A model generated the notes under the pieces. It saw only the letters and a program-made list of their open reading frames with translations, made no database searches and was not told where the DNA came from. DNA of 64,000 bases from Tetragonia tetragonoides (taxonomy: Eukaryota > Streptophyta > Magnoliopsida > Caryophyllales > Aizoaceae). Shown here piece by piece: positions 45,657 to 57,940 of this stretch (its first letter is position 1; every line of letters begins with the position of its first letter). Location: NCBI GenBank assembly GCA_038025085.1, contig CM076142.1, positions 4,935,501 through 4,999,500 of the forward strand, given 5' to 3'. The translations under genes and the position numbers were made by a program.

Positions 45657-48600
45657 TCAAGTGTCTCTCTCTTTCCTTTTACCCGTCAGAGAAGCAACTC
45701 CATTTTCAGAGCTCTGACAAAAATGTTGGCCCTCATTACTGCTAGAGTTGAATAAATCAGGATTGCAAGAACTTGGCCGTGTAACACAAAGCCAACTTCT
45801 TGAAACCTCGTCATTGCTTTCACTAGCTATTGGAACATGCCAAGATCCTCTCTCTGATTCCTGCGAAAAGAATTGGAAAAGGAATCCAGAACTTTAAGCA
45901 TCTATGGAAGAATAATACTGATCGAATCACAAGATAACACAATTATAGACACGGAGGTTTGATCAGTAGAAACTGCAGGAGCAAATCAGTTAGCAATCAA
46001 TACGCAGCGATAATGATTATTCATCAAAGGCATTATGAGGAAAAGGAATTAGCTTGGCCGGATTTCACAGATGTAAATCTTGTTTCGGTAAAGTACAACA
46101 CAGGAGCCAAAGGACATTCAGCTTAGTGATTAAAATTAGCTTGTAAGTCGCAAGTCGTAGTGGACATGATGACTGCAATATTGCTATAATGGTCTTAATT
46201 TGGTTGTATGGACAGAACACATAGCAAGTAAACTCAAAGATTATGTATCTAGCTCGTTCTAGCAAATCAGGAGATTACACGTTTATAGATTACTTTTGCA
46301 GGATCAGGGGAAAAATAATTACTTAATGAAATGGATAGGTGGATAATCCATGATAAGGGTGTCAAGCACTTGTAAATCTAACTGATCAAAAGATGATCCA
46401 AAAACAGGCAGAGTTAAGTGCATACAAGATTAAAATCCTTCATTTTCACAGTAGATGGATTTTATCAAATCAAAATCAGTACGCTCACCCAATATATACA
46501 TAATCAAACTACTATAACAGACCAGGTAACAAGCCGACCATTTCTGCACAGCGAGTTAGTGCTTACTTGGGTGGGGTAATCCAGAGCCCGGTAGGGGGAA
46601 CGAAAAGGACTAACTCAATTCTGTGTATCTGATAATTGGCCAACAAATGGGGTAGGAAAGGGAATGGTCTTAAATTCTCCGTAGTCTCATTCAAAATTAG
46701 AAGTCACATGTAACAAGGAGCACTGATATCTTCCTTCTCTTCTGCAGTCATTCTCTCTCCCATTCCTCCCTCAATTTCATTGAAGCAAGCAATTGAAGGC
46801 AATAATGTTTTCTGGATAAGCGCAGGAATTCATATAAACAGGGTACCTGAATAAGAATTGAGTACACCGGTGGCATTTGAAGTTTTGGAATTCCTTTAAC
46901 AAATGTATAGTGCACCTGCAAAAATGAAATCAGAGGCTTACTTCAAAAGATATATGCAAGTTGAAGCACATCAATCAATCAACAGATTAAACGGTAAAAC
47001 ATAAAAGATTGAAAACATATGGCAACCCGAACCTATGTGCTATCAAAGTTATACAATTAATAGAACTCCAACAGGTCCACTACACACGATGCAACAAGAG
47101 AAACTTTTATTGAAGAAACTAATTGGCCACAAAACTACGACTAAGATAATAGCCCAACAAAAACCAAAGAAAACTTAACCCAGTAGGTAAGGTAAACTTT
47201 ATAGATTCTCTGTCAACAAGCAACATCTATAATCCACACACAAACTAAAGCACACTAAGAAGGTTTCTCATAGTACCGATTTTTGTCTGGAAGGTTTCAA
47301 ATTAATCAAAACTCAAAGTTTCACCCAGAATGACAAGGGGTACATGTTATGCAAAGTGCATTAGAAGTTTGAAGTTCCATAATACGAATTTAGTAGTACA
47401 AAGAATTTATTGCAATATTATGTCCTTATGTCAGATTACATTATTACTATATCGCTGGGGGTACAACATAATAAAATTTGGAAATTAGTATCTCACTATT
47501 TTAAGGCTACAATTCACTTTTTCCCTTCTCCGAGTAATTTAGATTATACATGTTGGGGAACTGGTTACGCAACATTTTGCTTTTGGGAGTTAGAACTGAA
47601 GATAATTAGTTCAGAAAGATTTCCATTTTCACAAAATTGTCGTCAGTTTTGTATAGAGCGAATTCTTAATCGATCAAGGACCATCCTTTGAGACCAATTT
47701 GTTCTTTGCAGCCACCTGTAACTTTAATGATTGGTTAACAATTGTAGCCATAGTAGTGCAGTTTGCTCCCTCACCCTGTGCAACATCTACCGCATTCGCT
47801 GACCTTTGTAGATGACACCCCATCTCAAAAATCTAAAAGTTCAATTTTTACAGAAACAAAGCCCTTACCCCATAGATTAAGCACCAAATTCCTATCTCAT
47901 CTCATAATTGAAGCAACCGATTAGCCCTCAATTGATCCAAACCTACATGAAATAGCAAAATTTTGCAACAATTGAGCTCCAGTAAGGTATTCTCCTCCAC
48001 CAAAACCTGTTAGCTCGCATGTTTAGTTGCTAGCCAATAGCAAAATACAGTGAATCACAGATGTGAAAGAGATCTGCATCCAGCCCTTCCCAATGGACCA
48101 TGATCTTCTCTTGCCATCATTCACTATCGTCAACAATTTCACCAGTTGCACTGTTTGATGCTTTGTTACTGTAAGTTGCTTATCTTTAGTTCCTAGATTA
48201 TCTGTGGACCCACAAACCAAGCCAGGCTAATTGTTCATGAAGTCCTGATCATTTAAACATCAAACTGAACTTGGTTGATATCAAGATACAAGTACGGCGA
48301 ATTATAGGGAAAAGCTTGACTATAAGGTTTTCGTTTAAATCACCAAATCACTGAAGCAAGTAGTATAGTCCATGCTTTGAATAATTTTGTGCTCAATACT
48401 GTTCTCATCTTGCCATTATCATACCACAATGAACCCGCGAAATGAACCAAGCATGACAAAACAAATGCCTTTTTCCATGGAAAGTGCAGGCTTGGAACTC
48501 TTCAAACTCAAGGAGAAGACTTGGATAAGCCCCCAAGTCCCTTGATCAGTGAAATCATTGTCCGAATGACATTAAGTCACTCATACATATAAGGTTTATA

Positions 48601-51600
48601 GCATATAAGCAAGAGGACACGCAGAATTAGAGTTTAACTAGCCTCAAGAAGATTGATTTAAACATCATAGTAGTTTTTATTCTCTTTGACAGAGGACCTA
48701 ACATCAGCCAAACTACAGATTATGCGCATTCTATGACTAACCGCAAGGATTCGGATATTACATCCTAAGTTCTAGAGTAATACTCCACTACAGCTCAAGA
48801 GAAATAACACACATCATAGTTTTGCTTTCCTTTCCCAACTCTAAGTGGGTAGGCTTTACTCGTGAGAACTCTGTGATCTATTGCTAGGTCACTAGTTCAA
48901 GCCCCCTTATGACCACATGGTATTTTCCCAGCCTTTTAACTTCAGGGCCTGTGGGATTAGTCAGGCAAAGCCCAGATAACCACGTTATGCCCAAAAAAAC
49001 ACGGAAGAAAAAAGGACATTGTTCCCCTTTACAGAGGACCCAGCATAAATACACATTATGGGAATTCATCACTAAACAGAAGGTATCAGATATTACTTAC
49101 TTGGTGTCTTTCCTTCCACTGAAGGAAAAAACTGCTCCCCAGGAGTTCAAAAATGTGATCACGCATTTCGTCATTTGTGACAAGCAAACACTTCATCTTT
49201 ACGGCAGCGTAGAGCCAATACCTAAATATACAGAGAAGGGATAGAAAGGAGTAGACAAGAAAATTCAGAAACACAATACAAATTCGAAAGGGAAAGCCAC
49301 AACAGTTAAGTGATGAAAGGACCATACAGCTTAGTACTTAGTGGGCATCAGAACCAAATACTTCTAGCCAAGATAGCCTACAAATGTGTATCAGAACGAA
49401 TTACTTCTAGCATAAGGCCTAGTGCAGGATGTCAAAACCAAGTACTTCTAACTATAAAAATAAAAATAATTAATTAAAGTCACAAATTTAAGAAAAGTCA
49501 AGCAATGTGTCCAAAGAAAAGAATAGTGCTTTTCACTGATTGCAAAAGCAATGTGCTAGCCTCAGAAAATGAATGTTCCAAATTGATACATGAATCAGCA
49601 ATAAGCATTCTCACCAAGGCGCACTTTAAAAGAACCAGGGCATAATGGAGAATCACAAGGAAGACAGGACAAAATAAGACATATGCTTATTCATAGCAAC
49701 AAAACTCTAATTAGGAAACAATAACAAAAACACAAGTAAAATTAAGGGGAAAGAAAGTCTGAAAGTGCTCACCAATCATCATTTGATCCATTAGGTGTTG
49801 CATACAGTGCTCCTCGAGCTGAAAATTCCTCAAGAAGCTTTCTGATGGAAGGATTCGCTTGAAGTATTTGGAGACGTTTGTTGTGTAGGACGACTAAAGG
49901 CCACTTCTTATCTCTATTATACAGCTCTCTTACAATAGCATCAAGCTGCTCTATTACAATTTTCAGTAAAAACAAAAATCGACATAAAATTAGTTGCGGA
50001 CAGAATTTAAGGAAAAGGCAATAGAAAAAGTAATTGGAAATTAACAACCTGTGTGATACTGAATCCACCGTCCGCAAAATTTTGTTGGTACAGCCCGATA
50101 TTAGCTCCATCTAGAATCGCTTCATAGTCAGAGTGCTTTTCAACCCATTCCTGCACCAGAAGCATAAAAAGTAAGTAGAAGACATACAAAACCCTTGCTG
50201 CTCATGAATTAGCCAAAAGCTAATGCTAAAAAGCATATCTCTCCTAGAGTCAACATCAAGGTACACTATGTTAGAGCTGATTTTCTCGATAAAGCAGGGA
50301 ATATGTCACATGCTCAACATCTTTTCACTTCCCATTACTTGCAATGATAATAAGCGAATTCAGTAGGCTTATAATCTTTTCAGGGAAAGAACACCTCTTT
50401 GTTATAGGCATAATACTTTTTGGGACTCAACAGCAATGCATAGACATTCAGTCATTCATTGCTTGGCTATACATATTTCCCTTTCCACTATAGGCAATCT
50501 TTGCACAAGCAATACATATTTCCCTTCCCACTATAGGCAATCTTTGCAGCATGCAAACGAGGTCCTGTGTTCATCAGAAGATGTTTATGTGAAGCCTCGA
50601 GCTGAGAGTGTCTCGCCTCTGTTCTTTGCTTGTCATTTTCGAATGCGGCCTTGGAGCACATTCTCCTTTGGCTAGGGTCTAGTAGAAGAATTACGAGCTT
50701 GCGCCATGAACTGAAGTGGATGAAAGGCACAACAGGAACAAAGCTTGGCAAAATTAGAAAAGAAGATGCACAATTGCAGCTTGTGTATGAGATGGGAGTG
50801 AGAGAAATTCCAGCTTTTTATGGCTGCTACAAAAGATTGCAAATTAGAAAAGCAGTTCAATTTGTGTTAAGTGTTAAAACTTAAAATGTTAGCAAAACAA
50901 GATAGCTTACCCTAGGAACAGCATGTTGCTGACTAAATAGGTTAGGCTTTGGATAGCTTTGCTTTTGAGAGATTAGGGCTCTATAGCATTTGGGGTTTCA
51001 TAACCCCTTAGTGAATGGATAAAGGGCTTCGCCCTGATTCTTACAAACAGAGCATACAAAACTAGAGCCCAGTTCCATGGATTTCATCTTACAAGCCTGC
51101 CAATATTCACTTAAGATATTATGGTATCAGTTTGTCCAAGTTGCCTGCACGCACCAAAAAACCCACAGCTTCTTAGCCTTCTTTGTTTGTAAATCACGAC
51201 TCATCTTACAAATAAGCTAGCACCCTTCTTTTACCAAATAATACAAACTTGTAGAGTTAAAAGAAAATTTTGACACTTATAATATGTATGGTTTTTAGCT
51301 CATATGGGGGAAAAAATTAACTCTCCTCACATTCTCTATGTGACAAGAGTAGCTCATTAGCTTCTACTTTTGGGCAATGAATGAATATACTACCAACAAC
51401 ATACATTCAATGGCACAGACCTATTAATTTATGTAAGCTCTGTTTTGTTTCTTCCTTCATTCACAATATCAACATCAAAATCCTTCCTTTCAATTAACCA
51501 ACATCACCTCAAACACTCACAAATCAAAAAAAAGGAAAAAGTAAGGAATAAAAAATCTACATTTATAATCTCAAAATCAGTCAAGTAACAATCAAAAATG

Positions 51601-52528
51601 CAGAAACAACAGAAAGAGCAAAATTACTTACCATGAAACTCTTGAAATGGGACTTGCACTTGGCTTCCCTCTCCATAGCCAACCCAGCTACAGACTGTGC
51701 AAACCGCTCAGTCTCCCCACAATCGATATCAACACAAACCAACTGTTCCCCGCACCCACCACATCCTCCATCATCCCCAATTTGCACCCTCTTAACCTCC
51801 CACAGGCCTTTCCCCAACCACCCCATCCCATGCCACCCACCTCCTTTCCTCTCTTTCTCCAATTTCACCCCCTCAACATCCCACTCCTCGACCCCCACTT
51901 CAGCCGCCTTCTCCCCCTGAAACCACCTCTCCACTGCCCCTGCCGTCTCCTCACTCACACTCCTCACCACTCCCCTCAATTTCTGCAAATATTCATAAAC
52001 CCTCTCTTCTTTTCCCACTTCCACACTAACCCTCAAAAGGGCAGCTAATTCGGGTTCTTCGAGCCGAACCTCATCAGCCCTCATGTGTTCCTCCACAACA
52101 TAAGCCTCATCAACCCTCAAATTCTCACAAAAACACAACAATGCAGGACTATAAGTCCTCAACCTGGACAAAACCCCTTTATTTTTCATGCTTTTGATCA
52201 AATCAAAAGCGTAATCAGGGTCATTTTTTGCAGCAGAAAGACGAGCAATTTGGGTGATTGTTGCCTCCGTTGGGGAAATTTTGTGGGATTGCATATGATT
52301 AAATACCCTGAAGCCATAGTCAAGTGCTAAGGCCTTGTTTGGGGAGTTGAGGGAATCAGGGGAGGAGCAAAGGTGAAGGATCGCGTTGAAGTGGGGAGGA
52401 GAGAGACGGAGGTTTTCGGAAACGGCAGATTCATAGAGAGATATTGCTTTTTGGAGGTCATTTTTCTTCAAACAGGTTCCTAGCTCATATTGGAGCTGTG
52501 ATTCCTGGGTTTGTTTCTTTTTCTTCAT
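45657..52528 (-). CDS. PRORP: Proteinaceous RNase P (PRORP), nuclear type, 6 exons
   Basis: Exons on the minus strand are 52528-51632, 50150-50049, 49945-49773, 49221-49101, 46915-46847 and 45860-45657, giving 521 residues, close to Arabidopsis PRORP2 (528). An N-terminal PPR-like domain of helical repeats fills about residues 10-200. A split zinc site follows: CGGC (C256, C259) before, and H462 (SWHVP) with C479 (SWLCV) after, the nuclease domain. The NYN-type metallonuclease carries four acidic residues: D313 (ILDGANIG), D389 and D390 (SNDDW), and D408 (TNDEMRDH); the spacing equals that of D399/474/475/493 in PRORP1. The enzyme cleaves 5' leaders from precursor tRNAs without an RNA subunit. 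No targeting peptide is seen and the tail is basic (GKRKERDT), so a nuclear location is likely. Exon 1 has many acidic and glycine-rich residues around 200-255. Confidence 0.95.
48838..48998 (+). mobile_element. tRNA-derived SINE in PRORP intron 4
   Basis: Box A-like TAAGTGGGTAGGCTTTACTC, box B-like CACTAGTTCAAGCCCCC, then AGGCAAAGCCCAGATAACC and a short poly-A. Inserted antisense to PRORP. A diverged relative lies at about 22480-22590. Confidence 0.6.
50440..50885 (+). mobile_element. Degenerate LINE 3' fragment in PRORP intron 1
   Basis: Frame 50630-50884 reads LLWLGSSRRITSLRHELKWM and AQLQLVYEMGVREIPAFYG, like the C-terminal zf-RVT region of plant LINE reverse transcriptases. An overlapping frame (50436-50675) has SVSPLFFACHFRMRPWS, matching the HLFFxC zinc-binding part of the same region. 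The two lie in different frames and no polymerase domain is present, so this is a dead fragment. It lies antisense to PRORP. Confidence 0.55.
50470..50548 (+). repeat. Tandem pair of 36-bp repeats
   Basis: TACATATTTCCCTT... through CAATCTTTGCA occurs at 50470-50505 and again at 50513-50548, a 43-base period, with one base difference. Confidence 0.85.
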
Positions 52529-53412
52529 TTTTGTGTGTTAATTTTGATGGGGTTAATGAGTGGGGGAGGAGAGAGATCGAGAGAAACTAAGATAGGGGTT
52601 AGAGCTCCATTGAAGGTAGGTCTTTTAATTGGGACATCAACAGCTAGAACCCTGAAGATCGCCCCTTTCTTTGTAAACCTTCTAATTGCTTTGCCTGAGG
52701 AAGTAAAAAACTTCTGGGTTGTAAGTACTGATAATTAAAACATTAAGTGTAATATTTAAAACAAAAATCATCATTTGTCAAAAAAAAGATAAACATCACT
52801 TATGTTTTCACCCCCTATATAAAGTCTTTGTCCCAACATGAGTCATAGGTGTGAAAAAAATGACCATCATCTAGGGACTGAGGGAAAGAGCCATAATTCA
52901 AAAATGGTGTTTGCCAATGTGTTAATGATGTCTAATAGACTTATTATTATGTTACAGAGCTGAATGAATTTTGGTTAAACATACGATTAGATCAAGATGT
53001 AGACTGAAAAACTTTAAAGATGACAACTTCACTCTTATTAATCTATTTCCACCCATTTTTATTTCTTTATATATGTAACTTTTTTGAGATCAATGATAGA
53101 TAATGGCACGTTTTCTTGACTTTTACAAGGTAGTTGCATAGATAACACGAGATTTAAACTATCAATTTTCATGTTTAAAATTTAAATGTCACAATGGTAT
53201 ATTGAACTTCATTTATTTCAAATAGTTTAATTTGTCAACAGATACACAAAAACGAATGACCCTTTTATTTTCCCAAAAAACTTCAGGTGTTCCGGCAGAC
53301 AAGTAAAACAGCTGAAATGGTGACACCCTCTATTTGCCAATAGGAATTTTTCCTCACACCTCTCACTATACTTCTTCACCCATGTGAATTGCGAATTGCA
53401 CCTTAAATATAA
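52529..53412. other. PRORP upstream region
   Basis: Contains the PRORP leader and promoter on the minus strand. ORF 52511-52738 overlaps the gene start and is not supported. The rest is AT-rich and shows no further feature. Confidence 0.45.
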
Positions 53413-53594
53413 GGGGCTTAAGACCCGTTTGGCATAACTCCCACCAACTTTTACTTCTACTCTCAAATTTGTTCTTACCCACCCCTCTCCATACACTTCC
53501 GCGGTTCCGCCCTTCTCCTTGGAGGTGGAAGCCGGAGTTGGTGAAAAGGAGAGAGGTTGGAATTTGGGGAGCTGGCCAAACGGGCCCTTAGAGA
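53413..53594. mobile_element. MITE with GCCAAACGGG termini (hAT or PIF-like)
   Basis: Left end CTTAAGACCCGTTTGGC and right end GCCAAACGGGCCCTTAGAG are inverted. The body is about 180 bases and non-coding; internal blocks CTTCTCCTTGGAGGTGG and AAAAGGAGAGAGG are also partly inverted. The GGGCCCGTTTGGC terminus is common in plant hAT-like MITEs. The target-site duplication is not clear. Confidence 0.6.
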
Positions 53595-53644
53595 GGGTAA
53601 CACCGCTGAAATGGTGGTACCCAAATACTTAAAAATTTGCTCGA

Positions 53645-53745
53645 TGTTTAGTCAACAAACTTCAAAATTTTAAGTATTACGGTAACTCCAAAGTTCAAGT
53701 TTTTCGGTAATTCCAAAGTTTAAATTTTACGGTAACTCCACATGT
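53645..53745. repeat. Short degenerate tandem repeat
   Basis: About three copies of a 28- to 29-base unit with TTTACGGTAACTCCAAAG or close variants (CGGTAATTCC and CGGTAACTCC). Confidence 0.6.
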
Positions 53746-54059
53746 TTAATTCCCAAAGCCCTAGGTTCAGTCAACAAATAATCTTCAACATTTTAACATT
53801 CAAGTCTGACTTCAACAAAGGGTCAGTCAATTTCTCAATTGTGTTTTGTTGATGCATTCATTTAATTGTCCAGTCAATTACCTCATATCAGAACTCTAAC
53901 TATATTAATCCAGTATCACGCAAATTACAAGCAAACAACATAGTCAAAGTTCTAATCTAATCTAATCGACAATAAGGAAACAAATTGATGAAATTATCTT
54001 CTATTGTGTCAAATTAATTGCTCAAGAAAAAAAAAAATGTATATCAAATTAGTAATTTC

Positions 54060-54223
54060 ACGAAATGGGTTTACAAACCCTAACCTGAATTACCTCCAAA
54101 GGTGCTCCACTTGGAGTTGGAGAGTGACTCCTCTTGAGAAGAGAGAAACTGAGAAAACGAAACGTTTTTTAAGCTCCAATGGCTATGGCGGTGGTGATTT
54201 GCAATCTGCTCTGTTGCTTCGCA

Positions 54224-54260
<37 letters not shown>
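54060..54260 (-). other. Possible orphan first exon or leader with GA/CT microsatellite
   Basis: On the minus strand a CT microsatellite (16 or so units, 54228-54259) runs into CTTAATGCGAAGC, then coding-like CAGATTGCAAATCACCACC, and a candidate donor TTTGGAGGTAATTC, near an AGGGTTT telo-box-type word. This is the layout of a plant 5' leader or first exon, but no continuing exon lies within the window on that strand before the PRORP gene. A dead gene copy or an upstream leader exon of PRORP are both possible. Confidence 0.25.
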
Positions 54261-54263
<3 letters not shown>

Positions 54264-54545
54264 CAAATTGTTGGTAATGGAGCTAGGTTGGATGATAAAT
54301 TGATAAACCCTAGTGTAGTCTTGTTCCGGCACAGATGGAGAGAGAATAACAGTGAGCTGATGCGAAATAGTGTTAATCGCAATTAGTTAAAATTTTCAAA
54401 ATATAAAGTATTCAATTGGACCATAATATGGGCTTCAACATCTGCTTGTGTGATAGGCCCAACATCTTGAACTGAGCTGTATCCGATGGACCCAAGCCTG
54501 GATTGATCTTTGTATAGGAGTATTTAGTTTTTTTTTTGAGTATTT

Positions 54546-55010
54546 AGTTCCTCCCAAAAAAAAGCTTGACATTGAAGGTCAAATTTTCGATTTTTTATTA
54601 TTAATTAATCATGAAAAAAATATAAAGTTTTACAATTTAAAGGTAATATTATTAGATTCATTTTAAATATAACTCCCTCCGTCTCATAAATCCTAAACGT
54701 TTACTTTTTGAAAATCAAACTTAACAACCTTTGACCATTAATTTATGAAAATATATAAAGACTCACAATATGAAAGTACTTTTGTTAGATTCATTTTTAA
54801 AAGTATTTTCACAAAATCATATTTTTATAATTTTTATACTCATATAATTGTAGTTATTTACGGTCAAAGTGATGTATTGGAGACCGTGAAAAAATAAACG
54901 TTTGGAATTTTATGGGACGGAGGGAGTACTTTTTATAAAAATTATTTTTATCATTTTTATACGCATATAATAAATGTTATTCACGGTCAAAGTGTTGTCT
55001 TTATGCACTA
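54546..55010. mobile_element. Older Stowaway-type MITE, interrupted by a younger Stowaway
   Basis: The left half (54546-54672) has GTTCCTCCC, TATAAAGTTTTACAATTTAA and AGATTCATTTTAAATA. The right half (54927 to about 55010) continues the family order with TTTATCATTTTTATACGC and TTCACGGTCAAAGTG. The split point is filled by the 54673-54926 element. The usual right terminus is missing. Confidence 0.65.
54673..54926. mobile_element. Stowaway-type MITE inserted in another Stowaway
   Basis: Terminal repeats CTCCCTCCGTCTCATAAATC and ATTTTATGGGACGGAGGGAG. TA lies on the right; on the left TA is followed by one extra A. The interior has the family words ACAACCTTTGACCATTAA and GGTCAAAGTGATGTATTGG. Confidence 0.85.
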
Positions 55011-55028
55011 GTTGCAATATAGTAGTAC

Positions 55029-55250
55029 GAGGACGATGTGAGAACATAAGTGGTGAGTGCCCCACTCCCACAACTTAGTGAATAGAGGGTTCAGATCCTC
55101 GTCCATGTAAGGAGAATAAAACTCCTTTACCTTTCTTTGCAACGTGGGTCACCTCCTCTACTTGAGTCCGTCAGTCCCTCTAAGATGGGTTGGTTGGCCT
55201 GTCGCCTGTAGTTTGTGAGCTATTGCATGCATCCCAGCGAAAAAAAAAAA
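55029..55250 (+). mobile_element. tRNA-derived SINE with poly-A tail
   Basis: Box A-like AAGTGGTGAGTGCCCCAC and box B-like GAGGGTTCAGATCCTCG, a body with TCCGTCAGTCCCTCTAAG and GTCGCCTGTAG, then 11 or so A residues. The short flanks AGTAGTAC (55021-55028) and GGTAGTAC (55251-55258) probably mark the target-site duplication. Confidence 0.75.
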
Positions 55251-55259
55251 GGTAGTACT

Positions 55260-57072
55260 GTAGCACGTACAGTGGTGGATCCATTTATTAAAGAGTGGAT
55301 TCCACTAAACTCACTTGAATTTATTTTTTTTGGTTCGTATGAAATGAAAACCAAAACTACATGAATACACGTAGAATTTTATTTTATTTTATTTTATTTT
55401 TTGGCAGGTGAGGGTTGATCGAGTATTTCTATTTGAAGCTTGCAGTTAGTGTTGTTTACTCTCTACTACCAAACAGTTTGTCATTAGATTTTTAGTCTGC
55501 AGCTACAGCTACAACCACAACTAATTTTATGAAAATTATCCATGCAAGCTTTCACCTGCAGCTACAGCTTGTTTATTAGCATTTCTTACACTTTTTAGCA
55601 GTTTTCTATTAATTTATTTCTTTTAATAACACTTGACAACTACAACTACAGCTAATTTTGTCAAACATAGCCCGAAAAGAAGAGGATGAGAATTCAATCC
55701 CAATACAAGCCCACAAAATCTAAAAAACCGCGCCATTGCGGTAGAACCTCACACCTCATAAAGGTAGAATAACCTTTTACGCAAACCAGCAGCAGATTTT
55801 GCTCGAATAATCGCCCTTTGTGATGGAATAAAATGGGTCTTTTTGGTGGAATGAAGATAAGACCTCTCGCCGTAATAATTATATTCCCACTCCACTAACA
55901 CACAGCTCGCAGATTTTCATCACCAAATCCAAATTATTCTACTTCATTAATCCACATTGGTATAATTAAGCTTTAAATAAAGGATTATATACAATAATAG
56001 TCCAAGTTCAATACGGCAGTACAGGATTTGGCTGACTAGTGCAAAGTAATTTTTATAGTTGTTGGTGACCAGCAGATATATTCAAGATTGGGTATCTTCA
56101 CTATTCCAGCTGGCCACGACTAGCTAAGATGTCATTTGATGTCGCTCGTATGAATTATGTTTGACATTAATATTACTCTATATCCCATTATCAATTTTGA
56201 TTTTGTTAGTCCTTATTAGTAGTGTCAATAGTCAATATATAAATATATTAACATATACATATGCTCAGCATTTCATCCCCAAAAACATCTCGCAATCAAT
56301 TATCTATATAAATTGTTCTTTTTTAGTTCAAAGCACTTGATATATAGGATTATGCAAGCAAATTTTGGTACCACGTCTTAGGCTCGATAAGGGTTGGGAT
56401 GAAAACAGATTTCTCAATTTCCGTATTTTAGTTTACTAAAAGAAGGATGAAAAAAACATTTTCATCTATGATTTCTACTAATTGGGTAAAATGTTGTCAG
56501 TAATTCTCATTGATTCATTAATGTCCTGCCACTAATTTCCAATGATTGGATAAGGTCCAAATCCAATAAGTGAAAGAAAACACACGCTTAGTCTACACAG
56601 AAAAAAATAATTCACAAATCACACAACAACTCCTTATATGACCACCGTCATAACTAAGTACACACAATTAGTCTTACATTCTTAATTATTCCCTCCGTTT
56701 CTGAAAAATGCTAACATTTACTTTTCACGGTCTCCAATGCACTACTTTGATCATAAAAGTAAATTTTTACATTGTAAATCCTTATATTTTTACCGAAATC
56801 AATGGTCAAAATTTGTAAATTTAACTTCAAAAAGTAAAATATTATCATTTTTTCCGAAACGGATGGTGTATTTATTTTAATCAAAAACAATATATGTGAA
56901 AACATAATTAGACTTTGGGCTGAAACTATTAGTCAAGTGGACACACGCACGTACAGTTACCACTACTTGTCAATTTGGCATTACATTCAGTTGTGTCGTC
57001 GGCGAGCATGGTGCAGGCAATTACACACTACTTTTCTTTCTGGACTGAAGCATGTAATTCGTTTCATGTGAA
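55260..57072. other. Gene-free spacer with MITE debris
   Basis: A (TTTTA)n run lies at about 55379-55402. At about 55424-55690 CTACAGCTACAACCAC-type words recur and end in TTGTCAAACATAGCCCG, resembling a hAT-type MITE, but its ends are not certain. No gene is supported. Confidence 0.4.
56690..56868. mobile_element. Stowaway-type MITE
   Basis: Inverted ends CCCTCCGTTTCTGAAAAATG and CATTTTTTCCGAAACGGATGG. Interior CACGGTCTCCAATGCACTAC and TTGATCATAAAAG, reversed relative to other copies. The TA flanks are degenerate. Confidence 0.7.
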
Positions 57073-57086
57073 CACGCCGTTTATTT

Positions 57087-57263
57087 TATTTTTTGGTCTG
57101 AGATCGTCCGGTTGAATCCGGATCGAGCCGGGTGGAACCACAAGGGCGGCAAAGCTCTCCCAACAAGTATTTAATACTGTTGCATTCATAGGGTCTCAAA
57201 CCCGAGATCTCTACTTAAGCTAGAAAAGTCCCTCACCAACTCATCTAAGTGCTTATTGGTGAT
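57087..57263 (-). mobile_element. tRNA-derived SINE with perfect 14-base target-site duplication
   Basis: Read on the minus strand, TTAGATGAGTTGGTGAGGG (box A-like) and TCTCGGGTTTGAGACCC (box B) are followed by a body and an A-rich end. The flanks CACGCCGTTTATTT at 57073-57086 and 57264-57277 are identical, so this insertion is fairly young. Confidence 0.8.
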
Positions 57264-57749
57264 CACGCCGTTTATTTAAGAGCAAGGCTCGTTCGTTGGC
57301 ATTTGGCATTATTCATCCATGGGGTCCTACACTCCTACTCATGTTATCTGCGCTCCTACTTTTATGATGTGAGTATATAATTTGGATTACTTTGACATGG
57401 ATTAGTGGCTTTAGCTCAAATGATCACAACAGTAGTTAGTACCACCACTTAAGGATGGTTTCGTGTCCAATTAGCACGAAGCATACATCCGACACGTTTT
57501 TTACATAGCATAAATATATAATACGAACATAAAGTAAGTTCAGGCATGAATAAGTACGCCTAGGCTGACTTTGAATTTTGTAGATAGAACATAGTCAGAT
57601 ATTACACGACACAACACAAGCACTTAAGAAAATAAAAAATAAAAAATATAAAAAAGGGCGAAGATGATCTAAGCTAATTAAATATTAGGTACTACTAAAT
57701 AACTAGAACTTACCATGAGTGTTACCAATTTAAGTGAAAAAAATCAAGG

Positions 57750-57940
57750 AGGTGTGGTTGAGTGGTAGGGACTCATCCATCCTTAACTAAGGTCGAGAAA
57801 TCGAATCTCGCATTGGGCATGGAGCAGCTTTAAATTCCTTGGTCAGCTGTCCCACCCTTTGAGGTGCCTACAAGCCAGCGCGGGGGATAGTCACTGTGAT
57901 CGACGATGGATACCCTTGGTCGTGAACCCAAAAAAAAAAA
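57750..57940 (+). mobile_element. tRNA-derived SINE, family S2, copy 2, with target-site duplication
   Basis: Box A-like GTGTGGTTGAGTGGTAGG and box B-like GAGAAATCGAATCTCGC, a body with TGTCCCACCCTTTGAGG and AGTCACTGTGATCGACG, then a poly-A end. Flanks TTAAGTGAAAAAAATCAAG and TTAAGTGAAGAAAATCAAG (about 19 bases, one mismatch) are the duplication. Confidence 0.8.

Noticed and set aside
51647..52048. 133-residue proline-rich plus-strand ORF
   Set aside because: Antisense shadow of PRORP exon 1.
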